64,000 nucleotides of DNA. Source: JAENWD01 sp963796915 (lineage in GTDB: Bacteria > Acidobacteriota > Vicinamibacteria > Vicinamibacterales > JAENWD01). The first letter of the stretch is position 1, and each line of letters opens with the position of its first letter. The position numbers were made by a program, and so were the translations under genes. Below, one piece after another: positions 1-7,600 of this stretch. Location: contig CAWCNI010000004.1 of the NCBI GenBank assembly GCA_963796915.1, forward strand, positions 62,001 through 126,000, read 5' to 3'. The notes under the pieces are model-generated. The model was not told where the DNA came from and did no database searches. It saw only the letters and a program-made list of their open reading frames with translations.

Positions 1-41
1 AACCCGGCGTGTCGCGGCTGATCTCCGTCCGGCTGAACTGA
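1..41 (+). CDS. 3' end of a CDS entering from the left edge (partial)
   Basis: The reading frame ending in TGA at 39-41 is open to the window edge and encodes only a dozen residues ending in VSRLISVRLN. This looks like a terminal beta-strand but is too short to assign a family. It lies 62 bp before the next gene on the same strand. Confidence 0.35.
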   Translation, partial: PGVSRLISVRLN

Positions 42-103
42 GCCGCGCGGGACGCCCTGAAACCTCCCGAGCGCCTGAGGCGTATCATCCGGGAGGAGGC
101 TTC

Positions 104-919
104 ATGAAACGCCAGTTCCGACATCGGGCGGGGTTGCTCACGGCTTGGCTTGCGGTGGGGGCCCTCGGCGCCGGCTGCGATATCAACGTCGGCGACGGCG
201 GCTTCAATATCGGGCTGGCGACGTCGAAAGCCGCTGACACCTGGACGCGCACCTACACGATTGCCGACGGCGGGAGCTTCGAGGTGGTCAACGGCAACGG
301 CGCCATCGAGGCCAGCCAGGGCACCGGTCCGGCCGTCGAAGTGCGGGCCGAGCGCACGGCGAAGGCGTCGAGCGACGAAGCCGCCAAGGCGATGCTGGCG
401 AAGGTCGAGATCGTCGAGTCCGTCAAGGCGGATGCGGTGCGCCTCGAGACCAAGTCGCCCAAGACGTTCGGCATGGGCGGCGTCGAGGTGAAGTACTTCA
501 TCAAGGTGCCCCCGGGACTTTCGCTGCGGGCGCGCACGACCAACGGTCACATCACCCTGACGGCGCTTGCCAACCGCGTGGAAGCCTCCACCACCAACGG
601 CAGCGTCCGCGGCGAGGGGCTGGCGGGCGCGGTGTCCGCGGAAACGACCAACGGCGGCATCACGCTCGCGGTCGTGAAGCTCGACGCCGGCGGCCTTCGC
701 GCCGAGACGACCAACGGCGGCGTCACCGTGCAACTGCCGTCGGACGCGAAGGCCGATCTCTCCGCGCACGTGACCAACGGCAGCATCGGCATGGACAACC
801 TCAAGCTCGAGGCGGTGGGCGATCAGAGCCGTCGTCACGTCGAGGGCACGTTGAACGGCGGCGGCGCGCGCGTCGAGTTGTCCACCACCAACGGAGGCAT
901 CCACCTGGCGGGAAAGTGA
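104..919 (+). CDS. DUF4097-like beta-strand repeat lipoprotein
   Basis: A 271-residue exported protein. The ATG follows a strong GGGAGGAGG ribosome site at 91-99. Residues 1-25 form a positively charged, hydrophobic signal ending in LGAGC, a slightly imperfect lipobox with Cys25 as the likely lipidation site. The mature part is a beta-strand repeat protein: from about residue 135 the motif TTNG or VTNG recurs six times at roughly 15-25 residue steps (TTNGHI, TTNGSV, TTNGGI, TTNGGV, VTNGSI, TTNGGI), as expected for a right-handed beta-helix of the DUF4097 (putative adhesin) type. The function is unknown; an envelope location is inferred. The stop overlaps the GTG of the next gene by 4 bp, so the two are probably translationally coupled. 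Confidence 0.75.
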   Translation: MKRQFRHRAGLLTAWLAVGALGAGCDINVGDGGFNIGLATSKAADTWTRTYTIADGGSFEVVNGNGAIEASQGTGPAVEVRAERTAKASSDEAAKAMLAKVEIVESVKADAVRLETKSPKTFGMGGVEVKYFIKVPPGLSLRARTTNGHITLTALANRVEASTTNGSVRGEGLAGAVSAETTNGGITLAVVKLDAGGLRAETTNGGVTVQLPSDAKADLSAHVTNGSIGMDNLKLEAVGDQSRRHVEGTLNGGGARVELSTTNGGIHLAGK

Positions 920-2032
920 CAGAGGACAAGGCGAGCCGCTATCACCGGCTGAAGCGCCGGACGGAGGTCGCAGGGCTGCTCTGGGGCGGCCTGCTGATGG
1001 GCGGGCTGGTTGCGACCGACGGGTCGCATCGCCTCGCCGGGCTGGCCGGCTGGGTCGCGGGGCAGCGCTTCGCCGCGACGCTGGCGGTCCTGGTGTGCCT
1101 GCTCGCCATACTCAACGAGTGCGTCGCGTTCCCGCTCTCCTGGTACAGCGGCTTCGTCCTGGAGCGCCGCTACGGCTTGTCGCGGCAGACAGCCCTGGCC
1201 TGGGTGGCCGATCATCTGAAGGCGACGCTGCTCTCGCTCGGCCTTGGCGTCCCGGCGGCGCTGGTGCTCTACGCGACCATCGTTGTCCTGCCCGCGTGGT
1301 GGTGGCTGGCGGCGGGCGCGATCTTCGCGGGCGTCATCGTCGGCCTGGCGCGGCTTGCGCCGGTCGTGCTGCTGCCACTGTTTTTCTCGTTCTCTCCGCT
1401 CGCGCGCGACGATCTGCGCGCGCGGCTCGAGGCGCTTGCCAGACGCGCCGGCACGCGGGTCGTCGGGGTCTACGAGTGGGCGCTCGGCGCGAAGACCGCG
1501 AAGGCGAACGCGGCGCTGGCCGGGCTGGGACCGACCCGCCGGATCATCGTGTCGGACACGATGCTCGAGCAGTATTCAGACGACGAGATCGCGGTGGTGC
1601 TGGCGCACGAGCTCGGACATCACGTGCATCACGACATCTGGCGTTCGCTGGCCGTGGAGTCCGTCGTCATCCTGCTGGGATTTCTTGCCGCCGACGTCGC
1701 GCTCGTCCGCCTTGGCGCGACGCTCGGGTTGTCCGGCGCTGGCGGACCCGGCCGGCCTGCCGCTCATCCTGCTGGCGGCTGGCGGCGTCTCGCTGCTGCT
1801 GATGCCGATCGGCCTGGCGCTGTCACGGCGCCACGAGCGCGTCGCTGACCGCTTCGCGCTCGAGATCACCGGCGACGCGGATGCGTTCGTGTCGGCGATG
1901 CGGCGGCTGGGCGCGCAGAACCTCGCAGAAGAACGTCCATCGCGGCTGACCGAGTGGCTGTTCCTGAGCCATCCGCCTCTGGCCGAGCGCCTCGCCGCGG
2001 CGACGGCCTGGAAGCAGGCACGGCCGAACTGA
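916..2032 (+). CDS. M48 family integral-membrane zinc metalloprotease (frameshifted)
   Basis: Related to Ste24/CAAX prenyl protease 1 and HtpX-type M48 peptidases, which act in membrane-protein quality control. The GTG start at 916 overlaps the previous stop. Several hydrophobic segments precede the zinc site HELGHH (near 1609-1626), and the third ligand region ERVADRF lies near 1838-1858. These two parts are in different frames: the first frame runs to 1848 and loses homology near 1735, while the sequence ALADPAGLPL onward continues in the +2 frame to TGA at 2030-2032. A single extra base around 1730-1740 explains it, as an assembly indel or a true pseudogene. Joined length is about 371 residues, normal for the family. 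Confidence 0.75.
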
Positions 2033-2044
2033 GCGGCCGCCGGC

Positions 2045-2449
2045 TCACTTCGGGTGCACGACCAGCTCGCCGGTCATTTCCTTGCAGCGCTCGTCCTGTT
2101 TCAGGTTGCAGTAGAACCGGAAGGTGCCGGGGTGGTCTGCGCGGAACTCGAAGGTCACCGTCTGCCCGGGGCCGACGCGCTTGGCGATCCGGTAATCGTC
2201 GACGGTGAAGCTGTGAGCGATGTCCTGGCTGGTCAGCGTGATCTTGACCAGGTCGTTCTGATCGACCTCGATGCGTGCCGGCTCGAACGCGTATTTCTTC
2301 GTGACGATTGGGAAGGCGCGCTGCGTCTGGTTCGGCTCCTGCGCCAGCGCGCGAGCCTGGTGCGCGGCCAGGCTCACGAGCATGGCGGTGCCGAGCAGCG
2401 CCAGCCCTGCGGCCATCCGTCGCCGTCGTCGGTGCGATTCGCCCGTCAT
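2045..2449 (-). CDS. Secreted cupredoxin-domain protein
   Basis: A 134-residue protein resembling the cytochrome c oxidase subunit II/plastocyanin fold. The ATG at 2449 is chosen over upstream codons because GGGAGG sits 6 nt before it and a Sec-type signal (residues about 8-36: arginine cluster, LALLGTAMLVSLAAH, ALAQ) then falls at the N-terminus. The core contains AHSF (a likely copper-ligand His) and FYCNLKQDERCKEM. The Cys and Met ligands of a type-1 site are present, but the usual His between them is not, and a second Cys occurs instead. Copper binding is therefore inferred, not certain. It is monocistronic and convergent with the M48 gene, 12 bp away. Confidence 0.75.
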   Translation of the reverse strand: MTGESHRRRRRMAAGLALLGTAMLVSLAAHQARALAQEPNQTQRAFPIVTKKYAFEPARIEVDQNDLVKITLTSQDIAHSFTVDDYRIAKRVGPGQTVTFEFRADHPGTFRFYCNLKQDERCKEMTGELVVHPK

Positions 2450-2498
2450 GTGTGCCTCCCGCCCGTTGAGACGCTGCCGTCGGTCGACCGGCCTGCCC

Positions 2499-2504
2499 AT
2501 TGTA
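2499..2504 (-). promoter_or_regulatory. -10 element (TACAAT) for the cupredoxin gene
   Basis: TACAAT on the minus strand differs from the sigma-70 consensus by one base and lies about 50 bp upstream of the chosen ATG. No convincing -35 hexamer is visible at 16-18 bp. Confidence 0.4.
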
Positions 2505-2590
2505 CCAGCCGGGGGCGGCGCGCCCGCGACGCCTGAACTGGCCGGCGCCTGTTGTTGGTGGGGGAGTGCTGGCAACCGCGGGGCTGAGTC

Positions 2591-2625
2591 ACAAAAACAA
2601 AGGGCGCACCCGCGTGGTGCGCCCT
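2591..2625 (-). terminator. Intrinsic terminator after pnp
   Basis: A perfect 11-bp stem (2600-2610 with 2615-2625, loop of 4 nt) is followed on the minus strand by TTTGTTTTTG. It lies 40 bp after the pnp stop and ends the long rimP-to-pnp operon. Confidence 0.9.
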
Positions 2626-2665
2626 TGTCTAGTTCGTCGATGGCGCGCGGTTGCCCGCGCCTGAC

Positions 2666-4846
2666 TCAGTGTCGGCGGCCGCCGCGATCGTCGCGACGCG
2701 GCCGGTCGCCGCTGTCACCGCCGTCGCCGGCCGGAGCGCCGGCCGGTGCCGGTTCGCCAGTGCCAGTGTCGGTCAGCAGCGCCTTGCGGCTCAGGCGAAT
2801 CTTGCCGGTCGGGTCGATGTTGATGACCTTCACCAGCACCTGTTCGCCTTCCTTCAGCTCGTCGCGGACGTCCTTCACGCGGTGATTCGCGATCTCCGAG
2901 ACGTGGAGCAGGCCGTCGGTCCCCGGCATGATCTCGACGAACGCGCCGAAGTCGGTGATCCGCTGCACCTTGCCCATGTACGTCTTGTTCAGCTCGGGCG
3001 TCGCGGTGAGCTCCTGGATGATCCCGATCGCCTTCTGCGCGGCGGCCTCGTCGGCCGACGCGACGTTCACGCGACCGTCGTCTTCGACGTCGATCTTCAC
3101 GCCCGTGCGCTCGATGATCGAACGGATCATCTTGCCGCCCGGTCCGATGACGTCGCGGATCTTGTCCACCGGGATCCGGATGGTGACGATGCGCGGTGCA
3201 ATCGCCGACACCGAGGTGCGCGACTGGCCCAGCGTCTCGGCCATCTTGCCGAGGATGTGCAGACGACCCGCGCGCGCCTGTTCGAGCGCCTCGCGCATGA
3301 TGTCGGCGGTGATGCCGGTGACCTTGATGTCCATCTGCAGCGCGGTGATGCCCTGCGCCGTGCCGGCCACCTTGAAGTCCATGTCGCCGTAGTGATCTTC
3401 AGCGCCAGCGATGTCGCTGAGGATCGCGTACTTCCCCGACGCCTCGTCGATGATGAGGCCCATGGCGATGCCGGCCACCGGCGAGGTCAGCGGCACGCCG
3501 GCGTCCATCATGGCCATCGAGCCGCCGCACACCGACGCCATCGACGAGCTGCCGTTGCTCTCGAGGATGTCGGAGACCAGGCGAATCGTGTAGGGGAACT
3601 TGTCTTCGGGAGGCACCATCGGCGACAGCGCGCGTTCGGCCAGCGCGCCGTGACCGACTTCGCGACGGCCGGGGCCGCGCATGAACTGCACTTCGCCCAC
3701 CGAGAACGGCGGGAAGTTGTAGTGCAGGAGGAAGCGCTTGTAGTACTCGCCGTCCACGTGCTCGATCTTCTGCTGATCGTCAGCCGTGCCCAGCGTGCAC
3801 GTCACCAGCGCCTGCGTCTCACCGCGCGTGAACACCACGGAGCCGTGGGTTCGCGGCAGGACGCCCGCTTCCGTCCAGATCGGCCGGATCTCGTCGAACT
3901 TTCGGCCGTCGAGACGCACGCGGCGCTCGAGCACCTCGTCGCGCAGGACCTTCTCTTTCAGGCCCTTGAAGATGCTCTTGGCGTCGGCCTTGCGCGGCGC
4001 TTCGGCCTCGGCGTAGGACGCCATCAGCTCTTCCTGCACCTTGTCGACGCGCGCGTAGTTCTCGAGCTTGTCGCGCAGCCGCATGGCGTCGGTCAGCGGC
4101 GCCAGCGCCTTCTGCTCGACTTCGCGCGCCAGGTCCGCGTCCACGTCCTTCACGACGACCTGACGCTTGACCTTGCCGGCGTCCTTGGCGAGCAGGTCGA
4201 TCGTCGCGACGATCTTCTTGATCGCGGCGTGACCGGCCTCGAGCGCCTTGGCGACCTGCTCCTCGGGCACTTCATTCGCGCCCGCTTCCACCATCACCAG
4301 GCCGTCCTTGCTGCCGGCGAGGATGATGTCCACCGCGCTGCGCTTGCGCTGCTCGTAGGTGGGGTTGATCAGGTACTCGCCGTCCACCAGGCCGACGCGG
4401 ACGCCGGCAATGGTGGTGTGGAACGGAATCTCCGAGAGCGCCAGCGCCGCCGAGGCGCCGGTGATCGCGAGCACGTCGGTGTCGTTCGCCTTGTCGGCGG
4501 AGAGCACCAGCGCGATGATCTGCGTCTCGTGCCGCCAGCCGGCGGGGAACAGCGGCCGGATCGGCCGATCGATCATGCGCGAGGTGAGGACTTCCTTGTC
4601 CGCCATCTTGCCTTCGCGCTTGAAGAAGCCGCCGGGAATCCGCCCGGACGCGTAGGCGTACTCGCGGTAGTCCACGGTCAGCGGCAGGAAGTCGATGTTC
4701 TCGCGCGGGCTGGCCGCGCGGCACGCGGTGACGAGCACCACGGAATCACCGAACCGGACGACAACGGAGCCGTCCGCCTGCTTGGCGAGTTTGCCGGTTT
4801 CAAAGGAGAGCGTCTGCGAGCCGATCTGCAATTCGCGCGTGTGCAT
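2666..4846 (-). CDS. pnp: Polyribonucleotide nucleotidyltransferase
   Basis: Phosphorolytic 3'-5' exoribonuclease that degrades mRNA and participates in the degradosome. The protein shows the full order: first RNase PH domain (ETGKLAKQADGSV, then ASGRIPGGF), alpha-helical linker, second RNase PH domain (RLDGRKFDEIRPI, FTRGETQALV, DIAGAEDHYGDMDFK), KH domain (IGPGGKMIRSI) and a C-terminal S1 domain (GKVQRITDFGAFVEI). The tail is Gly/Arg/Asp rich. The length of 726 residues is normal. The start at 4846 fits the family N-terminus; an in-frame ATG six codons upstream (4864) is possible, and neither has a clear ribosome site. It is the last gene of the operon, 76 bp after rpsO, an order (rpsO-pnp) that is widely conserved. 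Confidence 0.97.
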   Translation of the reverse strand: MHTRELQIGSQTLSFETGKLAKQADGSVVVRFGDSVVLVTACRAASPRENIDFLPLTVDYREYAYASGRIPGGFFKREGKMADKEVLTSRMIDRPIRPLFPAGWRHETQIIALVLSADKANDTDVLAITGASAALALSEIPFHTTIAGVRVGLVDGEYLINPTYEQRKRSAVDIILAGSKDGLVMVEAGANEVPEEQVAKALEAGHAAIKKIVATIDLLAKDAGKVKRQVVVKDVDADLAREVEQKALAPLTDAMRLRDKLENYARVDKVQEELMASYAEAEAPRKADAKSIFKGLKEKVLRDEVLERRVRLDGRKFDEIRPIWTEAGVLPRTHGSVVFTRGETQALVTCTLGTADDQQKIEHVDGEYYKRFLLHYNFPPFSVGEVQFMRGPGRREVGHGALAERALSPMVPPEDKFPYTIRLVSDILESNGSSSMASVCGGSMAMMDAGVPLTSPVAGIAMGLIIDEASGKYAILSDIAGAEDHYGDMDFKVAGTAQGITALQMDIKVTGITADIMREALEQARAGRLHILGKMAETLGQSRTSVSAIAPRIVTIRIPVDKIRDVIGPGGKMIRSIIERTGVKIDVEDDGRVNVASADEAAAQKAIGIIQELTATPELNKTYMGKVQRITDFGAFVEIMPGTDGLLHVSEIANHRVKDVRDELKEGEQVLVKVINIDPTGKIRLSRKALLTDTGTGEPAPAGAPAGDGGDSGDRPRRDDRGGRRH

Positions 4847-4922
4847 AAACAAACCAGGTGTCATTCGGGGTGATCGGGGGCGGCCGCGTCGGTCGGGCTC
4901 GATGGAGCCCGGTCAACCGGAG

Positions 4923-5192
4923 CTACTTGCGGATCCCGAGCTTGCGGATCAGATCCGCGTATCGCTCCGCGTCCTTCTGCTTCAGGTAGTCGAGCAGGCT
5001 TCGCCGCTGCCCGACGAGTTTCAGCAGGCCTCTGCGCGAGTGATGATCCTTCGCGTGGGTCTTGAAGTGTTCCGTCAGGTAGCTGATGCGCTCGCTGAGG
5101 ATGGCCACCTGCACTTCAGGCGATCCGGTGTCGGAATCGTGGGTGCGGTAGGAGCCAATCAATTCGGTCTTGCGATCCTTCGTCAGTGACAA
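4923..5192 (-). CDS. rpsO: 30S ribosomal protein S15
   Basis: An 89-residue protein, the exact usual S15 length. S15 binds the central domain of 16S rRNA early in 30S assembly. The core reads SDTGSPEVQVAIL, then HFKTHAKDHHSRRGLL and LLDYLKQKD. No ATG is available; the start is TTG at 5192, supported by GGAGG 8 nt upstream and by MSLTKDRK matching the family N-terminus. It sits between truB and pnp. A hairpin in the 77-nt leader may serve S15 autoregulation. Confidence 0.95.
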   Translation of the reverse strand: MSLTKDRKTELIGSYRTHDSDTGSPEVQVAILSERISYLTEHFKTHAKDHHSRRGLLKLVGQRRSLLDYLKQKDAERYADLIRKLGIRK

Positions 5193-5241
5193 GTTCCGTT
5201 CCTCCACGCACGGTCCAGTCGTGACCAGACCGCCGTAAGCC

Positions 5242-5261
5242 GTTTCTGCACAATCAGAAAC
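5242..5261 (-). promoter_or_regulatory. Stem-loop in the rpsO leader
   Basis: A perfect 7-bp stem (GTTTCTG/CAGAAAC) with a 6-nt loop lies about 50 nt before the rpsO TTG, followed by a GGTC...GACC pairing nearer the start. There is no T-run, so this is not a terminator. S15 represses its own mRNA in several bacteria through structured leaders; a similar role here is only inferred. Confidence 0.35.
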
Positions 5262-5269
5262 ACCACAGT

Positions 5270-6181
5270 TTACAACAACACGACAACCGGCTGCAAAGCC
5301 CCCGCCCGGCACTCCGCCAGCCCCAGCAGGTGCCCGGATTCGCTCAGGAGACGCGCCATGCCGGACGCCGGCAGGGGGGCGCCGGCAGTGTCTCCCGGCC
5401 CGATCTGGCGGCCGTGGGACAGGTAGTCCTGCCCGAGCCGTCCGAGGACGACCGCCGGCAGGTGGGGGAGCAGGCTGGCCATGGGCCAGACGTGCTCCGC
5501 GGCGCTCTCCGGCGCCTGCGAGAGGGCCTGCACGCTCATGGCCCTCGCCAGCGTGAACTGGCCGCTCCGCGTCCGCCGCAGCGCCGTCAGGTGGCCGCCG
5601 ACGCCGAGGATCTGCCCGAGGTCGTGCGCCAGCGACCTGACGTAGAAGCCCGCCGAGCACTCCAGTTGGAGGTCGACGCTTTGTCCGTCCGACCGTGTCA
5701 CGCTCACGCTCAGGAGCTGGACGTCGACCGCCGCCAGGCTGGGCGCTGCGTCACGTCGCGCGAGGTCGTAGGCGCGGTGGCCGCCGACGCGCTTGGCGGA
5801 GACCGATGGCGGCAACTGGAGCCGCTGGGCGCGCAGCTGCTCGAGCGCCGCGTCGAGCGCTGGCCGATCGACCGCCGTCTCCACCACCGGTCCCACCGGT
5901 GTCCCGTCAGCGTCGTAGGTGGAGGTGGCCTGGCCGAACCGAACCGTGGCCTCGTACGCCTTGGTGTCCGCGGCGAGGAACTGCGCGAGTCGAGTGGCAC
6001 GCCCGAGCAGCAGCGGGAGCACGCCGGTCGCCAGCGGGTCGAGAGTGCCGGTATGACCGATACGGGGCTGGCCGAGTAGGCGTCGCGCGACGGCGACCAC
6101 GTCGTGTGAGGTGAGGCGCGCGGCCTTGTCCATCACCAGGCCGCCTTCGGGCGCGCCCGGGGCCGCCTGGCGGCGCTTCAT
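5270..6181 (-). CDS. truB: tRNA pseudouridine(55) synthase
   Basis: Isomerises U55 in the T-arm of tRNAs. The catalytic motif GHTGTLDPLATGVLP (catalytic Asp, about residues 42-56) is intact, as are the downstream KAYEATVRFG, SAKRVGGHRAYDLAR and CSAGFYVRSLAHDLG segments. The length of 303 residues is typical of the short TruB class. Its ATG overlaps the TGA of nrnA (6178-6181), so it is translationally coupled. Confidence 0.96.
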   Translation of the reverse strand: MKRRQAAPGAPEGGLVMDKAARLTSHDVVAVARRLLGQPRIGHTGTLDPLATGVLPLLLGRATRLAQFLAADTKAYEATVRFGQATSTYDADGTPVGPVVETAVDRPALDAALEQLRAQRLQLPPSVSAKRVGGHRAYDLARRDAAPSLAAVDVQLLSVSVTRSDGQSVDLQLECSAGFYVRSLAHDLGQILGVGGHLTALRRTRSGQFTLARAMSVQALSQAPESAAEHVWPMASLLPHLPAVVLGRLGQDYLSHGRQIGPGDTAGAPLPASGMARLLSESGHLLGLAECRAGALQPVVVLL

Positions 6182-7179
6182 GCGTGAGGCTGGTCGGCCT
6201 CGACGGCCAGGCCGGCGTCGATTGCCGGGCCGAGTGCCGTCAGCATTGCCTGTCTCGCCGCCTGGTACGATCCAGGCACCGTGCAGCCGGCGGCGTTCTT
6301 GTGACCGCCGCCGCCGAACTGCCGGGCCACCGCGGCGACGTCAATCGCGCCCTTCGAGCGGAGGCTCACCCTGAAGGACGTCGGGTCCAGCTCCTTGAAG
6401 AACACGGAGGCGCGGATCTCCTTCACCGTGAGCGGCAGGTTGATCAGGCCTTCCGTGTCGTCGTAGGTTCCGCCGGCGCGCGCGGTCATGGCTTCGTCCA
6501 CGCGCATCAGCGCCAGCCGCCCGCCCTGCTCGAGCTCGATGGCGCTCAGCACCGCACCGAACAGCCGGAGCCGTCCGAGCGTGTTGCTGTCGAACACCGC
6601 GCGCGCGACGCGCGGCGGGTCGACACCGGCCTCGACCAGCACGCGGCAGATGTCGAAGGTCCGCGCCGACACTGACGAGTAATGAAACGATCCGGTGTCG
6701 GTCAGGATGCCGACGTAGAGATGGGTCGCGATCTCCGGCGTCAGCCGCACGCCGAGCGCGACGACCAGGTCGTAGACCATCTCCGCGCACGCGGCGGCCG
6801 AGGAGTCGAACCAGTTGACAGCGCCGTACGACAGGTTGCCGAGATGATGGTCGATGTTGATGACGAAGGACCGGTCGAGGTTTTCGACGCCGGTGCGATC
6901 GAGAGAGCTGCACTCCATGATCACCGCGGCGTCGAACACCTCATCGACGCGATCGGCGACGACGACACGATCGGTCCCGGCGAAGGCGCGCAGCGGCCCG
7001 GGCACCGGGTCGTGATTGACGAGGGTGACCTGCTTGCCGAGGGCGTCGAGCGCGAGCGCCATGGCCAGTTGCGATCCGATGGCATCGCCGTCGGGGCGCG
7101 CGTGCGAGCTGATGACGAAGGTCTGCCGCGCCCTGAGGGCCGCGACGACACCGTCGATCGCCGCCTGTCGATCACTCAT
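6178..7179 (-). CDS. nrnA: DHH/DHHA1 phosphoesterase, NrnA type (nanoRNase and pAp phosphatase)
   Basis: Degrades 2-5 nt RNA and dephosphorylates pAp in relatives. The N-terminal DHH domain has HARPDGDAIGSQ (metal site, about residues 25-36) and the signature DHHLGN; the C-terminal DHHA1 domain carries GGGGHKNAAGC. The length of 333 residues is normal. It overlaps rbfA by 8 bp and truB by 4 bp. The rbfA-nrnA-truB order is common in many phyla and fits a role in RNA turnover alongside the downstream pnp. Confidence 0.92.
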   Translation of the reverse strand: MSDRQAAIDGVVAALRARQTFVISSHARPDGDAIGSQLAMALALDALGKQVTLVNHDPVPGPLRAFAGTDRVVVADRVDEVFDAAVIMECSSLDRTGVENLDRSFVINIDHHLGNLSYGAVNWFDSSAAACAEMVYDLVVALGVRLTPEIATHLYVGILTDTGSFHYSSVSARTFDICRVLVEAGVDPPRVARAVFDSNTLGRLRLFGAVLSAIELEQGGRLALMRVDEAMTARAGGTYDDTEGLINLPLTVKEIRASVFFKELDPTSFRVSLRSKGAIDVAAVARQFGGGGHKNAAGCTVPGSYQAARQAMLTALGPAIDAGLAVEADQPHA

Positions 7180-7552
7180 CCTCGGGCTCCGTTGCGGGCG
7201 GCATCCTGGCAGCGTCCTCGCGTTTGATGATCTCGAGCAGCTCTTCGACCCGGGCCTGGGCGGCGGCGCCCTCGTCGTACTCGAACGCCAGCTCCGGCAC
7301 GCGCCGCAGGTTCAGACGCGCGCCGAGCGTCCGCCGGATGAAGGGCACGGCGCGGTCGAGCGCCAGCGCGGTCTTCTTCCTGTCGGCCGGCGCGCCCAGC
7401 GTCGTGTAGAAGACGCGCGCATTCAACAGGTCGGGTGAGACGACAGCGCGGGTGAGCGTCAGCAGCCCGATGCCGGGGTCCTGGACCTTGCGGGTGAGGA
7501 TCTCGCCCACTTCCTGGCGGATCTGCTCGGCGAGGCGGATGTGACGGTTCAC
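7172..7552 (-). CDS. rbfA: 30S ribosome-binding factor A
   Basis: A 126-residue single KH-like domain protein needed for late 30S maturation. Recognised by IRQEVGEILTRKVQDPGIG, followed by VVSPDLLNARVFYTTLG and FIRRTLGARLNLRRVPEL. The GTG start at 7552 is inferred from the family N-terminus (NRHIRLAEQI). It lies 48 bp after infB and overlaps nrnA. Confidence 0.93.
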   Translation of the reverse strand: MNRHIRLAEQIRQEVGEILTRKVQDPGIGLLTLTRAVVSPDLLNARVFYTTLGAPADRKKTALALDRAVPFIRRTLGARLNLRRVPELAFEYDEGAAAQARVEELLEIIKREDAARMPPATEPEDE

Positions 7553-7600
7553 GCGAGGAACTCGACCGCGGCGACCATCGGCGTGGGTGAAGGCCGGCGC

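Noticed and set aside
2651..4873. Very long plus-strand open frame (740 codons)
   Set aside because: It is antisense to pnp along its whole length, is His/Arg/Asp/Val rich as expected from the complement of GC-rich coding sequence, and has no family features.
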